Notes: generated by a model from the letters alone, not told the origin. DNA of 64,000 nt from Paeniglutamicibacter sulfureus (GCF_030512175.1 NZ_JAULBL010000002.1:2954192-3018191); one strand, 5' to 3'; positions 38,428 through 48,154 are shown, numbered from the stretch's first letter. A program made the numbers and translations.

Positions 38428-39305
38428 TTCCCCGCATTCATGTTGGCCGAGGCCCGCGCGAGCGAGTCGGTCAGGAGGTTTGTGCCCACGGTCAGCACTG
38501 CGATGGCCGCAACTGGCAGCAGCACGCCCCAGGGTTGGACGACCAGGGCGATCCGACTCTCGTTGATCATCAGGCCCCAGTCCGCGGTGGGCGGCTGCAT
38601 GCCAAGCCCGAGGAAGGACAGCGCGGCGACAAAGCCGATCGAGTAGGTCATGCGCAGCCCGAGTTCGACCATCAACGGGCCGGTGATATTGGGCAGGACC
38701 TCGGTGAGCAGGATCTTCCACTTCGGCACTGCGTACATTTCACTGGCACGGATGTAGTCCTCGGTGATCACCGATGCGGTGGCCGAACGGGTGACCCGGG
38801 CAATGCGCGGGGCGTGGGTGATCCCGATGACCACCACGAGAACCCAGCCCTGCGGGCCGAGCACGGTGATGGCCAGCAGCGCGAAGACCAGCTGCGGCAG
38901 GGCCAGCAGCACGTCGTTGCCGCGCATGATCAGCGCATCGACCCGTCCGCGGGAGTAGGCCGCGGCCATTCCCACGGCGACTCCGATGACCATGCCCAGC
39001 GCCGTGGCAAGCGCCGAGTAAGCGATCAATCGCAGTCCGCCGTCCAGGAAGCGCGAGAGCACATCCCGGCCCAGGTTGTCGGTGCCGAACAGTCCCACGG
39101 GGGTGAACGGGCGTCCCGTGAATTCGGTGCTGGTATGGCCGGTCAGCCAGGGCAGCAGCAGCGGCCCGGCCAGGGCGACCAGCAACACGGCCACCGTCAG
39201 CACCAGGCCGACCTTGGCCTGGCGCTGGCGCATCATCCGGGCCAGCAGCCGAGGGGGACGGGAGGGTGACACTTTTGCTTCAATGACATCATCGACGGTG
39301 CTCAT
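38424..39305 (-). CDS. ABC transporter permease (DppC-like)
   Basis: A 293-residue integral membrane protein with six predicted helices. The N-terminal domain common to DppC/OppC (FGTDNLGRDVLSRFLDGG) and the cytoplasmic EAA-like loop (EDYIRASEMYAVPKWKILLTEVLPN) are present. ATGA overlaps on both sides with the neighbouring transporter genes show tight coupling. Confidence 0.93.
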   Translation of the reverse strand: MSTVDDVIEAKVSPSRPPRLLARMMRQRQAKVGLVLTVAVLLVALAGPLLLPWLTGHTSTEFTGRPFTPVGLFGTDNLGRDVLSRFLDGGLRLIAYSALATALGMVIGVAVGMAAAYSRGRVDALIMRGNDVLLALPQLVFALLAITVLGPQGWVLVVVIGITHAPRIARVTRSATASVITEDYIRASEMYAVPKWKILLTEVLPNITGPLMVELGLRMTYSIGFVAALSFLGLGMQPPTADWGLMINESRIALVVQPWGVLLPVAAIAVLTVGTNLLTDSLARASANMNAGK

Positions 39306-40261
39306 GCGGCCTTCTCCGTGCGTAGTTTCGGATTCGTGAGGATTCCCACCAGATCGGCCAGCAGGTTCACCACGATGTAGGCCGCGGCGATCAGGATGGA
39401 CAGCGCCTGCACCACCTGAACGTCGCGGTTGGTCACCGCGTCCACCAGCGCCTGGCCGATGCCGGGGTACCTGAAGAGGAATTCGATCACGACCACGCCG
39501 CCGGCCATCCAGGCCAGCTGGATGGCGATGACCTGGGCGACGGGGGCCAATGCGTGGGGCACCGCGTGCCGCAGCACCACCTGGTGCTCGGGCACACCCT
39601 TGAGCCGCGCCATCTCCACGAACCCGGAATCCAGCACCTCGAGCATCGTGGCGCGCATCATCCGGACAATGTACGGGGTCACCACCAGCGCGAGCGTAAT
39701 CGTGGGCAGGACCAGTTGGACCGGGTGGTTCCACACGGCCTCACCGGGCGGGGCCATGGTCACCGAGGGGAGGATCTTGAACACGGTGGTCGAGAACAAC
39801 GCCACCAGCCCGATGCCGATCACGAATTCGGGGAGGGAAGCCAACACCAGCGAAACACCGGTGCTGGCGTTGTCGAAGGCCCGTCCACGCTTCAGGGCGG
39901 AGAACGTGCCAACGACGATGCCGACCGGAATGGAAATCAGTGCGGCAAGGCCCATGAGCACCAGCGAGGATTCGATGCGGTCGGACAGCAGGGCGGTCAC
40001 GGGGCCGCCGGTGGCGGCCGAGTATCCGAGGTTGCCCGTGAGCAGGCCGCCGAGCCAGGTGAAGTAGCGCACCCACACCGGGTCGTTGAGGCTCATTTGC
40101 TCACGGAGCGCGGCCAGCCGTTCGGGCGTGGCCTGCTGGCCCAGGATTGCCTGGGCGGGGTCGCCGGGCAGCAGCAGGGTGGCCACGAACACCAGCAAGG
40201 AGACGATGAAGAGGATGGCCAGGCTGACCATCAGTCGTTTGGCGATCATGCGGGCGATCAT
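39302..40261 (-). CDS. ABC transporter permease (DppB-like)
   Basis: A 319-residue membrane protein. N-terminal helix ILFIVSLLVFVATLLLPGDPA, then the DppB domain with GLAALISIPVGIVVGTFSALKRG and the EAA-like loop DSGFVEMARLKGVPEHQVVLRHAVPHAL. It partners the DppC-like permease. The start at 40261 overlaps the stop of the binding-protein gene. Confidence 0.93.
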   Translation of the reverse strand: MIARMIAKRLMVSLAILFIVSLLVFVATLLLPGDPAQAILGQQATPERLAALREQMSLNDPVWVRYFTWLGGLLTGNLGYSAATGGPVTALLSDRIESSLVLMGLAALISIPVGIVVGTFSALKRGRAFDNASTGVSLVLASLPEFVIGIGLVALFSTTVFKILPSVTMAPPGEAVWNHPVQLVLPTITLALVVTPYIVRMMRATMLEVLDSGFVEMARLKGVPEHQVVLRHAVPHALAPVAQVIAIQLAWMAGGVVVIEFLFRYPGIGQALVDAVTNRDVQVVQALSILIAAAYIVVNLLADLVGILTNPKLRTEKAA

Positions 40262-41853
40262 TTGGCGACCCCGATCCAAGCGCGGCGGAATTCGAAGCCC
40301 GACAAGGCCAGGCCGGTCTTGTTTGGAATCAGCCCCGCCACGTATTTCTGGTAGGCGTCCGCCTGGTTGGGGTGGCCCCAGATGATGTATCCGCCGCGCT
40401 CGTACTCGATCTGCTGCGCCTTGGTGATCAGCGCGTTGCGCTTGGTTTCGTCGACTTCGGTGGTGGCGGTTTCGATCAACTCCAGGAACTCCGGGTCGTC
40501 CCAATGGGTTTCATTGAACGGGCTGGTCGGCAGTGAACTGTTGTTGACCTGGGGCAGGAAGTTGCGCGTGTACCAGAAGTCCTGGGCGAACGTCCACGAA
40601 AGGTAATCGTCACCAAAGAACGTCGTGGTGTCCACGCGGCGGATCCTGACGCGGATCCCCGCCGCCTTGGCCTGTTGGGCGAATACCTGGGCCGCTTCGA
40701 CGGCGCCGGCCTGGATTGGTGCGGTGACCAATTCGATGTCCAGCCCGTTGGGGAAGCCGGCCTCGGCAAGCAGTGCCTTGGCCTTGCCAATGTCCTGGGT
40801 GCGTTGGGGGAGATGCGTCGCGTAGCCCGGATCGAAAGGCGCGTAGAGGTCGTTGCCCAGGGAGCCGTTGCCGCTGAGGACCTGTTCGATCATCTGTTGC
40901 CGGTCCACCGCGAGGCGGAATGCCTGACGGACCCGGACGTCGTCGAACGGGGCCTTGTCGGTGCGCATCGTGAAGGGCATCCAAGCGCCGGTTTCGGAGT
41001 TCAGGATACTGATGCGGGGATCTGCGGAGATGACTTCCAGCAGGGCCAGCGGGATCTGGCCGATGGCATCGACCTGGGTGGACAGCAAGGCGTTGAGCAT
41101 CGCGTCGTCGTCCGAGAAGTTCAGGATGGTCAGCTCATCCAGGTACGGTTCGTGTTCCCGCCAGTACGCATCGTTGCGTACGAACACCGACCGGAGTCCG
41201 GGATCGAAGCTGGAGGCCTTGAACGGCCCGGTGCCAATCGGGTGCTGCACATCGAAGTCCTCCGGGACGATGCCCAGCGCATATTGCCCCAGTGAGTCGT
41301 CGAAGGTGGCGGTGGGCGTGTTGAGCCTGAATTCGACCGTCAGGTCGTCGATGACCTTGACCTCGTCGAGGATTTTCAGGGCGGCGGCCCCGCTCTTGGG
41401 GTCATCGGGGTTGGTGACCCGGGCAAAGGTGGCGGCGACATCCTTGGCGGTGACAGGGCGTCCATCGTGGAACTTCACTCCGGGCCGCAATTCGACGGTC
41501 CACACCAGGGCCGTGGCATCGGGGACGGCACTGAGGGCCAGCAACGGCTTGAGCTCGAAGTTCTCGTCGCGGTAAAGCAGCGATTCGTACAGGTTGACCA
41601 CGCGGGCGATATCCGTGGTGCTGACCGGGGAATGGGGGTCGAGGGTGTCCGCGGCCCCGCCGCCTGCCAGGCCCACCCGCAGGGAACCCCCGCGGACCGG
41701 CTCGCCGGTGGGCGCGTTTTGCAACGCAACGCCGGAGGAACCACAGGCGGTGAGCAGCAAGCCCAGCCCCAGGGCCATGCCGCCGCCCAGGACTGCGCGG
41801 CGGCTGGGAGCGGTGCCCGGCGTTCGTTTGGATGGTGATTCGTGGGAATTCAA
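40258..41853 (-). CDS. ABC transporter substrate-binding lipoprotein (SBP family 5)
   Basis: A 531-residue extracytoplasmic binding protein. The N-terminus has a twin-arginine-like SRRAVLGGG followed by a lipobox LLTAC with the lipid-modified cysteine C37. The body follows the DppA/NikA pattern (LRVGLAGGGAADTLDPH, VKFHDGRPVTAKDV, PIGTGPFKASSFDPG). The start is taken as TTG 41853, because an ATG/GTG in a sensible position is absent and the longer frame only mirrors the thioesterase gene. Ligand unknown; carnitine or its ester is suggested by the operon. Confidence 0.88.
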   Translation of the reverse strand: MNSHESPSKRTPGTAPSRRAVLGGGMALGLGLLLTACGSSGVALQNAPTGEPVRGGSLRVGLAGGGAADTLDPHSPVSTTDIARVVNLYESLLYRDENFELKPLLALSAVPDATALVWTVELRPGVKFHDGRPVTAKDVAATFARVTNPDDPKSGAAALKILDEVKVIDDLTVEFRLNTPTATFDDSLGQYALGIVPEDFDVQHPIGTGPFKASSFDPGLRSVFVRNDAYWREHEPYLDELTILNFSDDDAMLNALLSTQVDAIGQIPLALLEVISADPRISILNSETGAWMPFTMRTDKAPFDDVRVRQAFRLAVDRQQMIEQVLSGNGSLGNDLYAPFDPGYATHLPQRTQDIGKAKALLAEAGFPNGLDIELVTAPIQAGAVEAAQVFAQQAKAAGIRVRIRRVDTTTFFGDDYLSWTFAQDFWYTRNFLPQVNNSSLPTSPFNETHWDDPEFLELIETATTEVDETKRNALITKAQQIEYERGGYIIWGHPNQADAYQKYVAGLIPNKTGLALSGFEFRRAWIGVAK

Positions 41854-41887
41854 GACGTACTCGATTCTCGTGAAGGGCGCGAAGGAT

Positions 41888-42328
41888 TCATGCAGTGATG
41901 GATCGGCCACTCCAATCGGGGGTCCTGTGCTCATGGGCGGCGATATGGGCCAGGACGTCGGCCGGGAAGGGCGTCGTGGCGCCGGTGCCCTGGTCAACGT
42001 GGAGTCCCAGTATTTCCTCCGTGGCGATGAGCTCCGACCCTCGGCGCATTTCGTGGGCAAGGTGCAGCTTCTTGGGCCCGGCGGCGACAATGCAGGTGGT
42101 GATTTCCAGCTCCTCGGCGAGGGAAGCCTCCCGCAGGTAGCGCACATGCGCCTCAACCGTGTACAGGGAGCATGCGCTGGAGCGGCGGTAGCCCTCGTCC
42201 AGGCCCAATGCGTTCATCACCGAGGTGGTCGCGTCACCGAATGCCAGTACGTAGAAGGCCTCGGACATGTGGCCGTTGTAGTCGATCCACTCGGCCGGCA
42301 CTGTGCAACGATACGGATCAAGACTCAC
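41888..42328 (-). CDS. Thioesterase, betainyl-CoA thioesterase-like (CdhC-like)
   Basis: A 146-residue hotdog-fold thioesterase (PAEWIDYNGHMSEAFYVLAFGDAT, then VEAHVRYLREASLAEELEI). It starts within the stop of the carnitine dehydrogenase gene. In Pseudomonas, a thioesterase of this kind hydrolyses betainyl-CoA to glycine betaine in carnitine breakdown; the same role is inferred here from the neighbours. Confidence 0.85.
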   Translation of the reverse strand: MSLDPYRCTVPAEWIDYNGHMSEAFYVLAFGDATTSVMNALGLDEGYRRSSACSLYTVEAHVRYLREASLAEELEITTCIVAAGPKKLHLAHEMRRGSELIATEEILGLHVDQGTGATTPFPADVLAHIAAHEHRTPDWSGRSITA

Positions 42329-43296
42329 TTCGCCTGCACCCCCTGCGGATTCCGGATGGTCTCCACCACCTGGCGAACGGCAATGATCGCCGCATCGCGC
42401 TGGGCTATCAGTTCGCCGAAGGAGCGCCCCGCGGCCTCGTCGTCACACCCGTCAATGACATCCTGGCGCAACGTGGCGGTTAGTTCGGGCGCGTCCAGGC
42501 GCGTCCAGGGGGACTTGAGCGACGGGCCGAAATGGTCAAGCATGTGTGCCATGCCTCCCTCGCCTCCGGCCAGGTGGAAGGTGAGCATGGGTCCTTGCAG
42601 CGGCCACCGCAGTCCGGGGCCGTCGGTGATTGCCAGGTCGATCTGCTCGACGGTGGCCTCGCCGTTGTCGACCATGTGAAGGGCCTCGCGCCACAGCGCT
42701 TCCTGCAGCCGGTTGGCGATGAATCCGGGAACTTCGCGATCCATGGTGATCACCGACTTTCCGATGAATTCGTACCAGCCCGAGGCCCAGTTCGTGGCCT
42801 GCGGGTCCGTTTGCAGACCTCCCACGACCTCGACCAGGGGGATCAAATAGGGGGGATTGAACGGGTGGCCAACGACAAGGCGGGACGGGTCCTCCGCCTT
42901 CTGCGCCATCTCGGTCATCCCGTATCCGGACGTTGAGGAACCAATGACCACCTCGGGGGAAACGGCCTCGGCGATCCGTGCCAGCAGGTCCTGCTTCAGC
43001 TCCAGGTTCTCCGGCGCGCTCTCCTGGACGAACCCGACTCCGCGAACAGCGTCTTTCAAGTCGGCGTGGACGGTGAAGTTGTCCTTGGAAGCGCTCTCGG
43101 CAAGACCGAGCGCGGTCAACGCCGGCCAGGCCGCGTCGATGAGTCTGCGCAGCTTGGCTTCGGCATCCGGGGAGGGGTCCCACGCTCGGACGCTCAGGCC
43201 GCGGGACAGGAAGTAGGCGGCCCAGCCGCCGCCGATGGTGCCCACGCCAACGCAGGCAACACTCGAGATGTCTTCGAACTTGGGGTACGTGACCAT
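42325..43296 (-). CDS. L-carnitine dehydrogenase-like 3-hydroxyacyl-CoA dehydrogenase family protein
   Basis: A 323-residue NAD-dependent dehydrogenase. Rossmann motif GVGTIGGG at residues 17-24, SSTSGYGMTEM and the catalytic-site segment GHPFNPPYLIP (His144). The product of carnitine oxidation would be 3-dehydrocarnitine, the substrate of the enzyme encoded just before. This 320-residue size fits carnitine dehydrogenases rather than longer fatty-acid enzymes. ATGA overlap with the thioesterase. Confidence 0.88.
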   Translation of the reverse strand: MVTYPKFEDISSVACVGVGTIGGGWAAYFLSRGLSVRAWDPSPDAEAKLRRLIDAAWPALTALGLAESASKDNFTVHADLKDAVRGVGFVQESAPENLELKQDLLARIAEAVSPEVVIGSSTSGYGMTEMAQKAEDPSRLVVGHPFNPPYLIPLVEVVGGLQTDPQATNWASGWYEFIGKSVITMDREVPGFIANRLQEALWREALHMVDNGEATVEQIDLAITDGPGLRWPLQGPMLTFHLAGGEGGMAHMLDHFGPSLKSPWTRLDAPELTATLRQDVIDGCDDEAAGRSFGELIAQRDAAIIAVRQVVETIRNPQGVQAK

Positions 43297-43298
43297 GC

Positions 43299-44186
43299 TT
43301 AGGCCGCCTTATCGAGCTTGAGGATTTCACGGGCTTCGTCCGGGGTGGCCACCGAGTGGCCCATCGATTCAACGATCGTGATGGCGCGTTCGGTCAACTG
43401 AGCGTTGGTGGCCTTGACCCCCCTAGACAGGTACAGGTTGTCTTCCAGGCCCACACGCACGTGGCCGCCGAGCAGCACCGATTGCGCGACCCACGGCATC
43501 TGGTTGCGGCCAATGGCAAACGAGGTCCACTGGGCGCCATCGGGCAGCATGTTCACCATGGCCTGCAGCAGGCCGGGATTGGTCGGTGCCCCGTAAGGGA
43601 TGCCCATGCAGATCTGGTAGAGCGGCGGGGGAGCAATGAGGCCCTCCTCGACCATGACGTTGGCAAACCACAGGTTGCCGGTGTCAAAGATTTCCATTTC
43701 CGGCTTTACCCCGAGGTCCCGGATCCGTGCGGCGCCTTCGCGCAACATGTCGGGGGTGCTGACATAGAGCTGGGAGCCTTCGCCGAAGTTCAGCGAACCG
43801 CAGTCGATGGTGCAGATTTCGGGGCGCAGTTCCTCGACGTGGGCCAGACGCTCGAGCCCGGAGACCAGGTCGGTGCCCGGCATGTGCACGGTGGGGTTGG
43901 CAGGATCAATGAAGAGGTCCCCGCCCATTCCTGCGGTGAGGTTGATTACCGGGTCCACGTCCGAGGCCTTCACCTGGCGCACGACTTCCCTGTACAGGGC
44001 CACGTCGCGGGAACCTTGGCCCGTTGCGATGTCCCGAACGTGGATGTGCACTACTGAGGCCCCGGCCCGGGCGGCGGCGATGGCGTCGGCAGCGATCTGG
44101 TCCGGGGAAACCGGAACGTGCTCGCTCCGTGATGTCGTGTCTCCGGCCCCCGTGAGGGCACAGGTGACGATGACTTTACGACTCAT
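43299..44186 (-). CDS. 3-keto-5-aminohexanoate/beta-keto acid cleavage enzyme (BKACE), dehydrocarnitine-cleaving type
   Basis: A 295-residue DUF849/BKACE protein. The zinc-binding HxH is H47/H49 in VVHIHVRD, and TCALTGAG opens the barrel. Family members condense a beta-keto acid with acetyl-CoA; the carnitine-pathway version turns 3-dehydrocarnitine plus acetyl-CoA into betainyl-CoA and acetoacetate. It overlaps the regulator by 4 bp and is 2 bp from the dehydrogenase. Confidence 0.88.
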   Translation of the reverse strand: MSRKVIVTCALTGAGDTTSRSEHVPVSPDQIAADAIAAARAGASVVHIHVRDIATGQGSRDVALYREVVRQVKASDVDPVINLTAGMGGDLFIDPANPTVHMPGTDLVSGLERLAHVEELRPEICTIDCGSLNFGEGSQLYVSTPDMLREGAARIRDLGVKPEMEIFDTGNLWFANVMVEEGLIAPPPLYQICMGIPYGAPTNPGLLQAMVNMLPDGAQWTSFAIGRNQMPWVAQSVLLGGHVRVGLEDNLYLSRGVKATNAQLTERAITIVESMGHSVATPDEAREILKLDKAA

Positions 44187-45061
44187 GATGTCGCTCCTTG
44201 CTGTTGGATGATGGTGCGGTCAATAAAACCGCAAATATTTGCGAACATTTGACTTGGAGTCAGGTTTCCTGTCAGGACCTGGATTCCCATTCCGTCGAAC
44301 ATGGCGGTCAGCTCGGCGGTTAGGGTGCCGGCATCGACGGTCACAAAGTGTCCAGTTTTTTGTCCGGCGGAGATGATGTCATGCACAGTCGAGGTCCAGC
44401 GCCGGTAGCCGGGGGAATGGGTGTCGAGCCCTCCCTCGCTAACGGCGAGCTTGGTCCAGGTCTGCAACCAGATGGACCACTCGGCGCGACCTTCGGCGCC
44501 GAGGGGAAGCTGGAGCTCGACAAGGCGCTTGAGCTGGGCCACCGGATCGGTGATCGGCTGCAACCCGGCGACCTGTCGGTCGTAGGCGAGTTTTACCGAA
44601 TAGTGCAGGGTTTCGGCAAACAAGGCCTGCTTTGACGGGAAGTAGTAATGCACCGTTGGCGTGCTGACACCGACATCCTTGGCAATGTCTGCGATGCGTA
44701 CCGCTGCATAGCCTTGCTCGGAAAACAGCCACCAGGCACGTTCAATGATGCTTCGACGGCGTTGGGCATGCTTTTCGTCTTCCCGGTGACGCTTCGGAAG
44801 GATGTCTGCCGGTGGTGCCGCGGAGGGTGTCTGCGCCGCATCCGAACCGGTGATAAGCCAATTGGCTGTAACGCCGGTCACGGTTGCCAGCAGGACGATT
44901 TCCTCGCTGGTGAATTTCCTGGTGCCGCTGAGTGACTTGGACAGCTTGGACTCTTCGAATCCCGTCCGGCGTGCGATCTTGCGCTGCGGCAGGCCGGTGT
45001 TGCGGATGGCCTCGCGGATGCGCTCGGCTATCCCCGAGGGGATGTTCTCTGGTTCGGGCAT
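44183..45061 (-). CDS. Dual-domain regulator: XRE HTH fused to a TetR-family regulator
   Basis: A 292-residue protein with two DNA-binding domains in one chain. Residues 8-72 form an XRE-like HTH ([23 protein letters not shown]). Residues ~99-150 are a TetR HTH ([27 protein letters not shown]), followed by a TetR ligand-binding core to residue 285. It is the first gene of the carnitine operon, overlapping the BKACE gene by 4 bp, so it presumably autoregulates. Two different palindromes lie just upstream. Ligand likely carnitine or a catabolite, by inference. Confidence 0.85.
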   Translation of the reverse strand: MPEPENIPSGIAERIREAIRNTGLPQRKIARRTGFEESKLSKSLSGTRKFTSEEIVLLATVTGVTANWLITGSDAAQTPSAAPPADILPKRHREDEKHAQRRRSIIERAWWLFSEQGYAAVRIADIAKDVGVSTPTVHYYFPSKQALFAETLHYSVKLAYDRQVAGLQPITDPVAQLKRLVELQLPLGAEGRAEWSIWLQTWTKLAVSEGGLDTHSPGYRRWTSTVHDIISAGQKTGHFVTVDAGTLTAELTAMFDGMGIQVLTGNLTPSQMFANICGFIDRTIIQQQGATS

Positions 45062-45082
45062 GGTGCAACCCTAGGCCCATGT

Positions 45083-45097
45083 TTGCGATTAACGCAA
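45083..45097. promoter_or_regulatory. Palindrome 1 upstream of the carnitine operon
   Basis: TTGCG-ATTAA-CGCAA, 5-bp perfect arms, 22-36 bp before the regulator start. Candidate site for one of the regulator's two DNA-binding domains. Confidence 0.45.
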
Positions 45098-45102
45098 GGG
45101 TT

Positions 45103-45117
45103 CTGACTCAAGGTCAG
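45103..45117. promoter_or_regulatory. Palindrome 2 upstream of the carnitine operon (TetR-type operator)
   Basis: CTGAC-TCAAG-GTCAG, 5-bp perfect arms. The TGAC/GTCA style resembles operators of TetR-family regulators. It lies ~10 bp beyond palindrome 1. Confidence 0.5.
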
Positions 45118-45411
45118 TAAATGTTGCGGTGGGGCCCTTCGGTGCCGGAGCGGGAACCTATGGCGGATCGGCCTGGATGACTGCTCTAGCCGGAGTGGGT
45201 TCGCAAATGGGGCACCAGCAACTCGGTAACCATCGGCCAGATTCGGACGGCGCATATCGGGACGGCAAAAAGACATGCCTGCCATGGAGCGCGAATTGTT
45301 CAGGCCGTACACCGCGATGCGAAGACGGGCGGCTTCGCACCGGCCCAGGGGAATCGGCAAGCCTGTCCGGCCTTGGGGCTGCGCCGATGTTCCGACCTCT
45401 CTTACGTATTT
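45118..45411. other. Gene-free stretch between the carnitine operon promoter and poxB 3' end
   Basis: About 290 bp with no gene, RNA or clear terminator noticed. Confidence 0.4.
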
Positions 45412-47136
45412 CTAGAAGAGCTGGCGCCAGTTGGTCGCCGCGAGGTCCAGCAGCTCGTCGCCCTTTCCCGACATCACGGTGCGGACGGCGTAGAGCGCAA
45501 AGCCCTTTGCCTGCTCGGCGGTGACGGCCGGTGGCATCGAGAGTTCCTGCCGATCAGTCACCACGTCGATGAGGGCGGGTCCGTCGTGGGCCAGGGCCTC
45601 GCGCAGGACATCCGGCAGGTCCTTGGATTTTTCCACCCGGAACCCGCGGATGCCCATGGCCGTGGCGACGTCGGCAAAGTTGGGGTTGGACAGGTCGGTG
45701 GCGAAGGTGACGAACCCGGCGGCCTTCATCTCCAGTTCCACGAAATTCAGCGAGGAGTTGTTGAAGACAACGATCTTCACCGGCAGCTTCGACTGGACCA
45801 AGGTGAGCAGGTCGCCCATGAGCATGGCCAGTCCGCCGTCGCCCGAGAGCGTCACGACCTGGCGCTGCGGATGGGAGGCCTGGACTCCGATGGCCTGCGG
45901 GATGGAGTTGGCCATGGTGCCATGGCTGAAGGATCCCAGCAGCCGGCGCCGTCCGTTCATGGTGAGGTAGCGGGCCGCCCAGACCACCGGGGATCCGACA
46001 TCGGCCAGGAAGACCGCGTCGTCGTCCGCCAGCTCGTCCAGCGTGCGGGCCACGTACTGCGGGTGGATCTTCGCGCCCCGGCGCGAGGGGGTGGCCAGGT
46101 CGTCAAGTTTCTCGCGGGTCTTGCGGTAGTGCTTCTGCGCGTCGGCCAGGTGCGTGGTGTCGGTCTTGCGCTGAAGCAGTGGTGCCAGCACCTCCAGGGT
46201 GTCGGCCACGGTGCCGACCAGCCCCGCATCGATCGGGGTGCGCCGGCCCAGCTGTTCCCCGCGCACGTCGACCTGGATGATCTTCGCGTCCCGCGGGTAG
46301 AACTGCTGGTAGGGGAAGTCGGTGCCCAGCAGCAGGATGGTGTCGGCGGCGTCCATGGCCCGGTACCCGGAGGCAAAGCCGAGCAGGCCGGTCATCCCGA
46401 CGTCGTAGGGGTTGTCGTACTCGATGTGCTCCTTGCCGCGCAGCGCGTGCACCACCGGGGCGCCCAGCAGACCTGCGATCTCCATGACCCGTGCGTGCGC
46501 ACCGGCCACCCCGGCGCCGGCCAGGATGGTAACCCGCTTGGCTGCGTTCAACAGCTCCGCGGCCCGGGCCAGGTCCTCGGCGTGGGGCAGGACGGCGGAG
46601 CGGCTGGCGTTGAGCACCGAGACGCGCGTGCCCACGGCCTCGGCCAGAGCGACGTCCCCGGGGATGACCAGCACCGCGACCCCGCGCCGTTCGATCGCGG
46701 TGCGCATGGCGATTTCCAGCAGCCGCGGCATCTGCTCCGGGGCCGAGACCGTCTCGCAGAACACGCTGGCCTCACGGAAGAGCTCGGCCGGGTGGGTCTC
46801 CTGGAAGTAGTTGCTGCCGATCTCGGACGTGGGGATGTGCGCCGCGATGGCCAGCACCGGGACGCGGTTGCGGTTGGCGTCGTAGAGCCCGTTGATCAAA
46901 TGCAGGTTTCCCGGGCCACAGCTTCCGGCGCACACCGTGAGGTTGCCTGTCATCTGAGCCTCGGCACCGGCGGCGAATGCGGCGGTCTCTTCGTGCCGCA
47001 CCGGAAGCCAGGCGATGGACCCGTCCTTGCGCATGGCATCGGTGAGGCCGTTGAGCGAGTCGCCCGCCACCCCGTAGATCCTTTTGACTCCGTTGGCCTT
47101 GAGGGTGGCGATCATGGTTTCGGCGACAGTGGGCAT
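45412..47136 (-). CDS. poxB: Pyruvate dehydrogenase (quinone)/pyruvate oxidase-type TPP enzyme
   Basis: A 574-residue ThDP- and FAD-dependent enzyme converting pyruvate to acetate and CO2, passing electrons to menaquinone. N-terminal GVKRIYGVAGDSLNGLTDA and the catalytic Glu in VRHEETAAFAAGAEA are typical, and the TPP-binding motif runs from SGDGGLAMLMGD to NNSSLNFVELEM. The C-terminal ~25 residues could be the lipid-activation segment. The ribosome binding site AGGAAGAG precedes the ATG. A monocistronic gene. Confidence 0.93.
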   Translation of the reverse strand: MPTVAETMIATLKANGVKRIYGVAGDSLNGLTDAMRKDGSIAWLPVRHEETAAFAAGAEAQMTGNLTVCAGSCGPGNLHLINGLYDANRNRVPVLAIAAHIPTSEIGSNYFQETHPAELFREASVFCETVSAPEQMPRLLEIAMRTAIERRGVAVLVIPGDVALAEAVGTRVSVLNASRSAVLPHAEDLARAAELLNAAKRVTILAGAGVAGAHARVMEIAGLLGAPVVHALRGKEHIEYDNPYDVGMTGLLGFASGYRAMDAADTILLLGTDFPYQQFYPRDAKIIQVDVRGEQLGRRTPIDAGLVGTVADTLEVLAPLLQRKTDTTHLADAQKHYRKTREKLDDLATPSRRGAKIHPQYVARTLDELADDDAVFLADVGSPVVWAARYLTMNGRRRLLGSFSHGTMANSIPQAIGVQASHPQRQVVTLSGDGGLAMLMGDLLTLVQSKLPVKIVVFNNSSLNFVELEMKAAGFVTFATDLSNPNFADVATAMGIRGFRVEKSKDLPDVLREALAHDGPALIDVVTDRQELSMPPAVTAEQAKGFALYAVRTVMSGKGDELLDLAATNWRQLF

Positions 47137-47326
47137 CGGTATCTCTTCCTGGCGGGTCGGGACGATTGTTCCCCACCCTACGCCGGGGCCTCGCGGCCAG
47201 CCAAGGATCTTTACTGGTCACCGGGTGGTTCCGTGGCCGAATTGTGGCCCGGGTCGCATTGCTCGCTAAGCTGGGTCCCGGATACACGGTGGCAGGGTTG
47301 CCACGGGAACAAGGGACGAGAGACGC

Positions 47327-48154
47327 ATGACGCAAACGGCGGCCGAACAGAATCTTCCGGAACTCGCGGTGGGGGATTTCTACTACCTTCCCACCGGCGT
47401 GGGCACCTACCGATCCACGGTGCACGCCCAGGGCGCCTGGAACCCGCACGAGCAGCACATGGCACCGGCCACCGGGGTGCTGGTGCACGCCCTGGAGCTT
47501 TTCGCCCCGCGGCCAGAGATGCGCATGGCCCGGGTGTCCCTGGACATCCACGGCATCATCCACGGCGGGGAATTCGAAATCGCCACGCGGATGATCCGCC
47601 CCGGCCGCACCATCGAACTCATCGAGGCGGAAATGGTGTCGCAGGGGCGCACCTGCATCGTCGCCCGCGGCTGGCGCCTGAGAACCCTGGACAGCTCCGC
47701 GGTGGCCGCCACCGAGGACGCCGGCGTCATCCACCCCGAGGATCTTGCGACCTTTGAGGGCATGTCGCCCTGGCCCGGCGGGTACATCGAGGGCCTGGAA
47801 TTCCGCGGCGCCGACGGCCACCGCCCGGGCAAGGGGGTCGTGTGGATGCGCAACAACTTCGAAATGGTGGCAGGCACGCACACCTCCGACCTGGTCAGGC
47901 TCCTGGGCATGGTGGACACCGCCAACGGCGTGGCCCCGCGGGTGGAGCCGGGGCCCGAGTCCTGGATGTTCCCGAATGTGGACCTGCAGATCCACATGCA
48001 CCGCGGGCCCGCGGGGCAGTGGCTCGGCATCGAGGCCCAGCAGACCTACGGAACCGACGGCATCGGGCTAACCAGCGCGGTGCTGCACGATGTGCATGGA
48101 CCGTTCGGGCGCAGCGAGCAGATCCTCACGGTGCGTCCGGCCCCGGCGGGATAG
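47327..48154 (+). CDS. Acyl-CoA thioesterase family protein (double hotdog)
   Basis: A 275-residue protein with two hotdog domains (THioesterase-like, TesB superfamily). The first has HGIIHGGEFEIATRMIRPGRTIELIEAEMVSQGRTC, the second FPNVDLQIHMHRGPAGQWLGIEAQQTYG. Substrate unknown. Its stop region overlaps the end of the convergent membrane-protein gene by 29 bp. Confidence 0.8.
   Translation: MTQTAAEQNLPELAVGDFYYLPTGVGTYRSTVHAQGAWNPHEQHMAPATGVLVHALELFAPRPEMRMARVSLDIHGIIHGGEFEIATRMIRPGRTIELIEAEMVSQGRTCIVARGWRLRTLDSSAVAATEDAGVIHPEDLATFEGMSPWPGGYIEGLEFRGADGHRPGKGVVWMRNNFEMVAGTHTSDLVRLLGMVDTANGVAPRVEPGPESWMFPNVDLQIHMHRGPAGQWLGIEAQQTYGTDGIGLTSAVLHDVHGPFGRSEQILTVRPAPAG

Noticed and set aside
41854..42156. 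N-terminal extension of the substrate-binding protein
   Set aside because: It overlaps the thioesterase gene in another frame and would bury the signal peptide; TTG 41853 places the signal peptide at the N-terminus.
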